From Elusimicrobiota bacterium (GTDB taxonomy: Bacteria > Elusimicrobiota > Elusimicrobia > Elusimicrobiales > Elusimicrobiaceae), in contig JAIRMX010000185.1 of assembly GCA_031258375.1 (NCBI GenBank), positions 1 through 6,105 on the forward strand: DNA of 6,105 nucleotides, given 5' to 3'. The notes beneath the pieces were generated by a model. It made no database searches. It had not been told where the DNA came from and saw only the letters and a list, made by a program, of their open reading frames with translations. The first letter of the stretch is position 1; each line of letters begins with the position of its first letter. This document shows positions 1 to 4,121 of this stretch, piece by piece. The translations under genes were made by a program, and so were the position numbers.

Positions 1-1
1 G

Positions 2-643
2 CCGCAGGCTTTAATTAATTATCTTGCTCTTCTAGGCTGGAGCACTCCCGATTCCCAGCAAATATTCGCGCCCGGAGAACTTGAACAAAAATTTGATATA
101 GCCGGCTGTCAAAAAAATCCCGCCGTGTTTGACCCCGTAAAACTTTTGTGGATGAACGGCCAATACCTGCGCGCCATGACGCCCGAACAACTTTTTTATG
201 CCGCAAAACCGTTTATAGACGAAGCCGGAATTGCAAAAAACGCGCGGGAAGAATATCTCAAAAAAGTAATTTTACTCGAACAGGAAAAATATAAAACGCT
301 TAAGGAAATCCCGGATTTAATTTCTTTTTTCTTTACGGATAACGTAGAATTTGACGAACCGGCGATAAACGGCGTTCTTAAACAGGATGCGGCAAAACAA
401 GCTCTTGAGGCAGTGCGCGCGAAATACGAAGCATTGACGGAATTTTCCGAAACGCGCCTTGAAACCGCGGCAAGAGAAACGGCGAAAGAAAACGGGTTAA
501 AAGCGGGACAGGTTTTCCATCCCCTCAGAGTTGCCGTATCGGGCAGAACAAACGGCCCGACATTGTTTAAAATGCTGGAGTATATGGGTAAAGACGCGGT
601 ATTAAAAAGAATAGAAGCAGCTTTGAAATTATGTAAAATATAA
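2..643 (+). CDS. gltX: Glutamyl-tRNA synthetase, C-terminal part (5' end outside window)
   Basis: The enzyme charges tRNA-Glu (in some bacteria also tRNA-Gln) with glutamate in the cytoplasm. The frame is open from base 2, giving 213 residues before TAA at 641-643, so a GTG at 125 is an internal codon and not the start. Seen directly: the conserved block ALINYLALLGWS at the left edge, followed by VFDPVKLLWMNGQYLR and, near the end, LRVAVSGRTNGPTLFKMLEYMGKD. These are hallmarks of the region after the catalytic KMSKS loop and of the alpha-helical anticodon-binding domain of bacterial GltX. Family members are usually about 470-500 residues, so a little under half is visible; the Rossmann fold with its HIGH and KMSKS signatures lies to the left. 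The visible part is intact. The next gene starts 21 bp downstream, which suggests co-transcription. Confidence 0.95.
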   Translation, partial: PQALINYLALLGWSTPDSQQIFAPGELEQKFDIAGCQKNPAVFDPVKLLWMNGQYLRAMTPEQLFYAAKPFIDEAGIAKNAREEYLKKVILLEQEKYKTLKEIPDLISFFFTDNVEFDEPAINGVLKQDAAKQALEAVRAKYEALTEFSETRLETAARETAKENGLKAGQVFHPLRVAVSGRTNGPTLFKMLEYMGKDAVLKRIEAALKLCKI

Positions 644-654
644 ATAGAATAGTC

Positions 655-661
655 AGGGGAG
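655..661 (+). promoter_or_regulatory. Ribosome binding site of the GYF-domain gene
   Basis: AGGGGAG lies 3 bases before the ATG at 665. It fixes this start and supports independent initiation inside a gltX-led transcript. No convincing promoter fits in the 21-bp gap. Confidence 0.6.
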
Positions 662-664
662 TAA

Positions 665-2092
665 ATGAAATATTGGTATCTGAAAGGCGGGGATGCGATA
701 GGTCCCTTGGAAGTTTCGCAAATCGCAAAAGACGACGCTTTTAGCGAAGACTCTCTAGTATGTCCCGAAAACGACGGAGAAAAAGAGGACGCGTGGAAAT
801 CTTCCCGCGATTATGCGTCCGATTTTGCTCCGTTTCTGCGCAAAGAGACCGCTGCCGAGCAGAAGGAGCATGCGGAATATCCCGAGCCTGAAAAACAAAA
901 AGAGGCCGCCAAGCGTCCCGAACCTGTCGAATATCATGAACCTGCGGAGCATAAAGAAAACACGACGACCTTTACTTCAATAGAAGAAATACCGCCCGAA
1001 GAAACTATTCACGCGCGCTCTCCTCTGGCTCCTCTTGAAGACAATTTGCTGGACGATTTGCCGGCTTCGTCTCCTCTTGCGGCGGAAGAAAAGAAAGAAA
1101 AAGATACGGCCGCTAATAAAACGGAACAAATTGTTAGTGACGGTTTTCAGAACGCTCAATCGGAGGGCGAGTATAAAATTCAACAAGCTGCGGCCGAAAC
1201 TTTTACCGGCGGCGACGCTATTATTTTGAAAAGCGGAGACAGTGTTCCCTCTTCAATAACATCCGGCGCGGCAGAAAAAAGTCGGGATAATGCGTTTACA
1301 GCAAATGCTAAAAGCGATATTGAAACCCAATCGCTTAAAAATCAGCCAAATGGATTACAGGCTATAGAAAACGTATTTGCAAAGCATACGCTAAACCCCG
1401 ATCACAGCGCGCGCAATCCGGACAATGTTTCAATCCCTCAGGGGCCGCCGTCGGACGATATTTTATTTACGACAAACGGAAAAATCCTAAAGTCAATAAG
1501 TTCCGAGGAAGAAGAGGATGTAGTACCAGCAGGTAAGAATGAAAATATGTTCATTTTGATTGCAGTATCCATACTGGCAATATTAGCAGCTATCATTATA
1601 GCGTTATTCTATAAAAACTCTACGCATCAAGCTACATCTGCGCAGCGTGATGGACAACAGCCTGAACAAACGCAGCAAAGTAGTTATAAGCCTGCAATAC
1701 AGGGCATAGACGAGGGCATTCCATCCCCGTCGGTAAAGCAAAATTCCGGACAGAATCAAACGACCGTTCCCATTAAAACTCCGACGCTCACGCAGCAAGG
1801 CGGCGATATTATAATCCAAACTAATACTGAAGCCGATAAAGTAAAAAGTCTTAACTTAGTAAAACGGTATTCCCTTGACGAAATGCGCGGTACGATAGAC
1901 GAATATTTGACGAATAAATATGAAGGCTATAGGACAAAATGGGAATCAAATAAATTCTTTAAAGATATTTATAAAGTGGAATTTCAGGCCAGCAGAATTC
2001 GCGAGAATCCTATAATATACCAATTTCGCGTAGATATTAAAACAGGCCGCATAGAAGGATTCAATGTTGACGCGATGGATTTGCTTAAATAA
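665..2092 (+). CDS. GYF_2-like domain, single-pass membrane protein of unknown function
   Basis: This is a 475-residue protein without a recognised name. Residues 1 to about 55 (KYWYLKGGDAIGPLEV, then DSLVCPEN and AWKSS) match the pattern of bacterial GYF_2/DUF4339 domains: an aromatic start, a GP pair, a helix, an xLV strand and a final tryptophan. Residues of about 60-290 are low-complexity, rich in Glu, Pro, Lys and Ala, and probably disordered, with repeated EP-x-E units at about 75-100. One hydrophobic segment at about 295-317 (MFILIAVSILAILAAIII) is the only membrane span; there is no N-terminal signal peptide. A Gln/Ser/Thr/Pro-rich linker leads to a compact C-terminal domain at about 396-475, which contains YSLDEMRGTIDEYL and ends with a strand pair around YQFRVDIKTGRIEGFNVDA. 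By inference the GYF part is cytoplasmic and the C-terminal domain extracytoplasmic. It lies 20 bp before pilT, so a role in pilus function is possible but unproven. Confidence 0.85.
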   Translation: MKYWYLKGGDAIGPLEVSQIAKDDAFSEDSLVCPENDGEKEDAWKSSRDYASDFAPFLRKETAAEQKEHAEYPEPEKQKEAAKRPEPVEYHEPAEHKENTTTFTSIEEIPPEETIHARSPLAPLEDNLLDDLPASSPLAAEEKKEKDTAANKTEQIVSDGFQNAQSEGEYKIQQAAAETFTGGDAIILKSGDSVPSSITSGAAEKSRDNAFTANAKSDIETQSLKNQPNGLQAIENVFAKHTLNPDHSARNPDNVSIPQGPPSDDILFTTNGKILKSISSEEEEDVVPAGKNENMFILIAVSILAILAAIIIALFYKNSTHQATSAQRDGQQPEQTQQSSYKPAIQGIDEGIPSPSVKQNSGQNQTTVPIKTPTLTQQGGDIIIQTNTEADKVKSLNLVKRYSLDEMRGTIDEYLTNKYEGYRTKWESNKFFKDIYKVEFQASRIRENPIIYQFRVDIKTGRIEGFNVDAMDLLK

Positions 2093-2101
2093 AATTATTT
2101 C

Positions 2102-2106
2102 AGGAG
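2102..2106 (+). promoter_or_regulatory. Ribosome binding site of pilT
   Basis: AGGAG sits 6 bases upstream of the ATG at 2113, a standard spacing. It lies inside the 20-bp gap after the previous stop codon, so the two genes are likely on one transcript. Confidence 0.7.
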
Positions 2107-2112
2107 CTTGTT

Positions 2113-3195
2113 ATGATAACACTTGACGAATTATTTGTAATAATGAAAGAAAAAGGAGCGTCCGATTTGCATTTGACATCCGGCATACCTCCCGTGCTTC
2201 GCATCGAGGGCAATTTATATGTGACGCCGTTTGAAGTATTGGCGCCCGAAATAGTTCAATCGCTTATTTATTCCATAATGAGCGACGAGCAAAAACGGCG
2301 TTTTGAAACCGAAAGCGAGCTTGATTTCGCGTTTTCGATGAAGCCGCTCGGACGAGTCAGAGTAAACGTGTTTCTTCAGCGCGGCTCCGTCGGCGCCGCG
2401 ATAAGAGCGATACCTTTTGAATACAGAACTTTCCAACAGCTCGGCCTGCCGTCCGCAATTGATGGTATAGTTAGTCTTGACAAAGGCCTAGTGCTTGTAA
2501 CCGGACCCACAGGAAGCGGCAAATCTACGACTCTTGCCAGCATTATCAATTTTTTAAACGAAAATTATAGTTACCATATAATAACTATAGAAGACCCTAT
2601 CGAATTCATACATGAACACAAAAAAAGCATAATAAACCAACGCGAAGTCGGGCAAGACACAAAAGATTTTGTTTCCGCTCTTCGCCACGTATTAAGGCAG
2701 GATCCGGACGTAATTTTAATAGGCGAGCTTAGGGATTTGGAAACCGCTCAGCAGGCTCTTAACGCCGCGGAAACAGGTCATCTTGTATTTGCTACTTTAC
2801 ATACAGGCGATGCTATTCAGACCATTAATCGTATCATAGATATGTTCCCCTCAAACCAGCAGGAGCAGACACGCACTCAACTTTCTTTCGTGCTTGAAGC
2901 CGTGATGTCACAGCAACTTTTGCAAACTGCCGACGGCAAAGGCCGCCTTTTAGCCTCTGAAGTATTGATTGCCACATCTGCCACGCGCGCGATTATAAGG
3001 GATAAAAAAATAGAGCAGCTTGTGCATGTAATGCAGACCGGACAGAAAAACGGAATGATGACAATGAATCAAAGCCTAGGAAATCTGTATCTTCAAAAAA
3101 GAATAACTTATCAGGAAGCGATGTTTCATTCAAACGATGTAAACGATTTGAAGTCTTATCTTGAGCAAGCCTCCATAAAGAAATCTATATTATGA
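2113..3195 (+). CDS. pilT: Type IV pilus retraction ATPase PilT
   Basis: This hexameric cytoplasmic ATPase depolymerises type IV pili and powers twitching motility and DNA uptake. At 360 residues it has the usual PilT length and is clearly shorter than PilB. Seen directly: an N-terminal PAS-like region (about 1-115) beginning with LDELFVIMKEKGASDLHLTSG; Walker A GPTGSGKST at 131-139; the Asp box TIEDPIEFIHEH at 158-169; the Walker B region DPDVILIGELRD at 197-208 with the catalytic Glu at 205; and the His box ETGHLVFATLHTGD at 220-233. The C-terminal region carries ATRAIIRDKKIEQL and MQTGQKNGMMTMNQSL, the PilT counterpart of the AIRNLIRE and IQTGxxxGMxTMDQ motifs. All key residues are present. 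PilU is a possible alternative paralogue, but the sequence fits PilT better. Its last 6 bases overlap the end of the opposing minus-strand frame. Confidence 0.96.
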   Translation: MITLDELFVIMKEKGASDLHLTSGIPPVLRIEGNLYVTPFEVLAPEIVQSLIYSIMSDEQKRRFETESELDFAFSMKPLGRVRVNVFLQRGSVGAAIRAIPFEYRTFQQLGLPSAIDGIVSLDKGLVLVTGPTGSGKSTTLASIINFLNENYSYHIITIEDPIEFIHEHKKSIINQREVGQDTKDFVSALRHVLRQDPDVILIGELRDLETAQQALNAAETGHLVFATLHTGDAIQTINRIIDMFPSNQQEQTRTQLSFVLEAVMSQQLLQTADGKGRLLASEVLIATSATRAIIRDKKIEQLVHVMQTGQKNGMMTMNQSLGNLYLQKRITYQEAMFHSNDVNDLKSYLEQASIKKSIL

Positions 3196-4119
3196 TAAAT
3201 AATAACTTTGTGTTATAACAAATACTAACATTCTAGATATCTTGCTGAAATAAGAAAATAAATCATATATGTCGCCCAGATACGGATTTAACGCTTCCTG
3301 CGTAGCCGTATATGCCGCTTTCCTTATTTCCATTATTTCAATTTCGCTATTGACTTTTTGCTCCCCATCGGCTATACTATTATTGTCCCCGTTTAGCAAC
3401 GGCTTAAAATCCGTGTCGCTGGCGGGGATAACTTTTTGTCCCGCGTAATTAAGCTTATCATTATTTAAAACGTCCGCCTGAAATATGACGTCGTAATTAT
3501 AACTATTGCCGTCTTCGCCCTTAATGTTCATTCGCGCTGCAAAAATGTCTTGTCCTTCTACTTTTCCCTCATGGCGCGCGTCGGCTTCTTTAAATCCTAA
3601 ATATTTCGCGCTTTCTAATAGTTCTTTTGTCTCGCTATAACTTTGATTTGTCAGATTATCGCGCCCGCGCTTTAAAGACCGCTTTACGCCGCTTTTGCTT
3701 ATCTGGATACTCTGGTTTGTCTCTTTTACCGTTATCTCTTTTATCCCTTCCAGTTTTGCAAGTATCCAATTTCTAAGATCTTCCACTTTTTTAAATCTCG
3801 GCAGCTTCTCTGTTATCTCTATGGCTTCCAGCTTATCCAAATTTTTGGATATTTTCGGGCCGCCTTCTCTTTCTTTTAATCCTTGCGGCCACGCGGACGC
3901 CGTCTCTCTTCCCCCGTCGGGGGAAGTACCGCGAAGCGGGGATGGGGCTGCCCTCTTTATCTCTTTGCCGTCTTTATCGTACGCCGCGTAATCTATCAGC
4001 GTGTACGTCTTGTGTCCGCCCGCGCTGCTTTCTTGCAGCACGGCCTCGAAATCTTTTTGATGTCTTAGATATATTTTATTTCCTTCGCGGCGGCTTATTA
4101 TCCCGTCTATGGCCGTCAT
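3190..4119 (-). CDS. LPD3-domain polyvalent-protein fragment or coupled ORF
   Basis: This 309-residue frame begins at an ATG sharing one base with the stop of the upstream frame (TAATG). Residues 1-55 (IDGIISRREGNKIYLRHQKDFEAVL, then TLIDYAAYDKDGKEI) are unassigned. Residues of about 56-73 are encoded by an in-frame GC-rich hairpin element. Residues of about 108-228 resemble LPD3, large polyvalent protein-associated domain 3: VEDLRNWILAKLEG, then a strand with ISKSGVKRSLKRG, a helix with ELLESAKYLG, and a strand pair around FAARMNIKG and YNYDVIFQADV. Residues 247-257 repeat the NNSIA...Q-x-V-N linker also found in the upstream frame. The tail (ISRMLVFVITQSYYLS) is hydrophobic, comes from AT-rich DNA and ends inside the last codons of pilT, so the true end may have been lost. 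LPD domains are known from giant phage and mobile-element proteins. Whether this is a real separate gene or a broken-off part of its neighbour cannot be decided here. Confidence 0.68.
   Translation of the reverse strand: MTAIDGIISRREGNKIYLRHQKDFEAVLQESSAGGHKTYTLIDYAAYDKDGKEIKRAAPSPLRGTSPDGGRETASAWPQGLKEREGGPKISKNLDKLEAIEITEKLPRFKKVEDLRNWILAKLEGIKEITVKETNQSIQISKSGVKRSLKRGRDNLTNQSYSETKELLESAKYLGFKEADARHEGKVEGQDIFAARMNIKGEDGNSYNYDVIFQADVLNNDKLNYAGQKVIPASDTDFKPLLNGDNNSIADGEQKVNSEIEIMEIRKAAYTATQEALNPYLGDIYDLFSYFSKISRMLVFVITQSYYLS
3347..3384 (-). repeat. Linker repeat, copy 1 (NNSIA...Q-x-V-N)
   Basis: This 38-bp segment matches 4168-4205 at 31 of 38 positions without gaps. On the plus strand the first 8 bases (CTATTGAC) and the last 14 (GCTATACTATTATT) are identical in both copies. 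It encodes NNSIADGEQKVN directly after the LPD3-like domain. Confidence 0.75.
3436..3798 (-). other. LPD3-like domain
   Basis: This segment covers residues of about 108-228 of the 309-residue frame. The pattern is a first helix (DLRNWILAKLEG), two short strands (EITVKET, QSIQISKSG), a basic turn (KRSLKRGR) and a helix ELLESAKYLGF, followed by strands in NIKGEDGNSYNYDVIF. In known LPD3 proteins the module adjoins nuclease or toxin domains and has no assigned catalytic role of its own. The assignment is from memory of the family pattern. Confidence 0.55.
3905..3955 (-). repeat. GC-rich double-hairpin element inserted in frame
   Basis: Bases 3908-3926 form a perfect inverted repeat, with 8-bp arms CTTCCCCC and GGGGGAAG around GTC. 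Bases 3929-3939 form a second one, CCGC-GAA-GCGG, which contains the very stable mini-hairpin sequence GCGAAGC. A short GGGC-T-GCCC palindrome follows at 3945-3953. The element is translated as RAAPSPLRGTSPDGGRET, a Pro/Gly-rich stretch unlike the flanking protein. It looks like a dispersed palindromic repeat that has landed inside a coding sequence without breaking the frame. The ends are approximate, and no second copy is in the window. Confidence 0.6.
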
Positions 4120-4121
4120 TA
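4117..4121 (-). promoter_or_regulatory. TAATG stop-start overlap between the two minus-strand frames
   Basis: The TAA of the upstream frame (4121-4119) shares its last A with the ATG of the next (4119-4117), a layout typical of translational coupling by reinitiation. The nearest Shine-Dalgarno-like sequence, GAGGGAG (complement of 4134-4140), is 14 bases from the ATG, further than usual, which also favours coupling. Confidence 0.55.

Noticed and set aside
125..643. GTG at 125 as the start of a short separate gene
   Set aside because: The same frame is open to base 2 and the upstream codons match conserved GltX sequence, so this GTG is internal.
3205..3222. Possible bidirectional terminator between the convergent genes (TTTGT...ACAAA)
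   Set aside because: The stem is short and AT-rich and no T-tract follows on either strand. It also lies inside the minus-strand frame.
3905..3955. CRISPR repeat or transcription terminator interpretation of the hairpin element
   Set aside because: There is only one copy in the window with no spacers, and it lies in the middle of an open frame with no T-tract.
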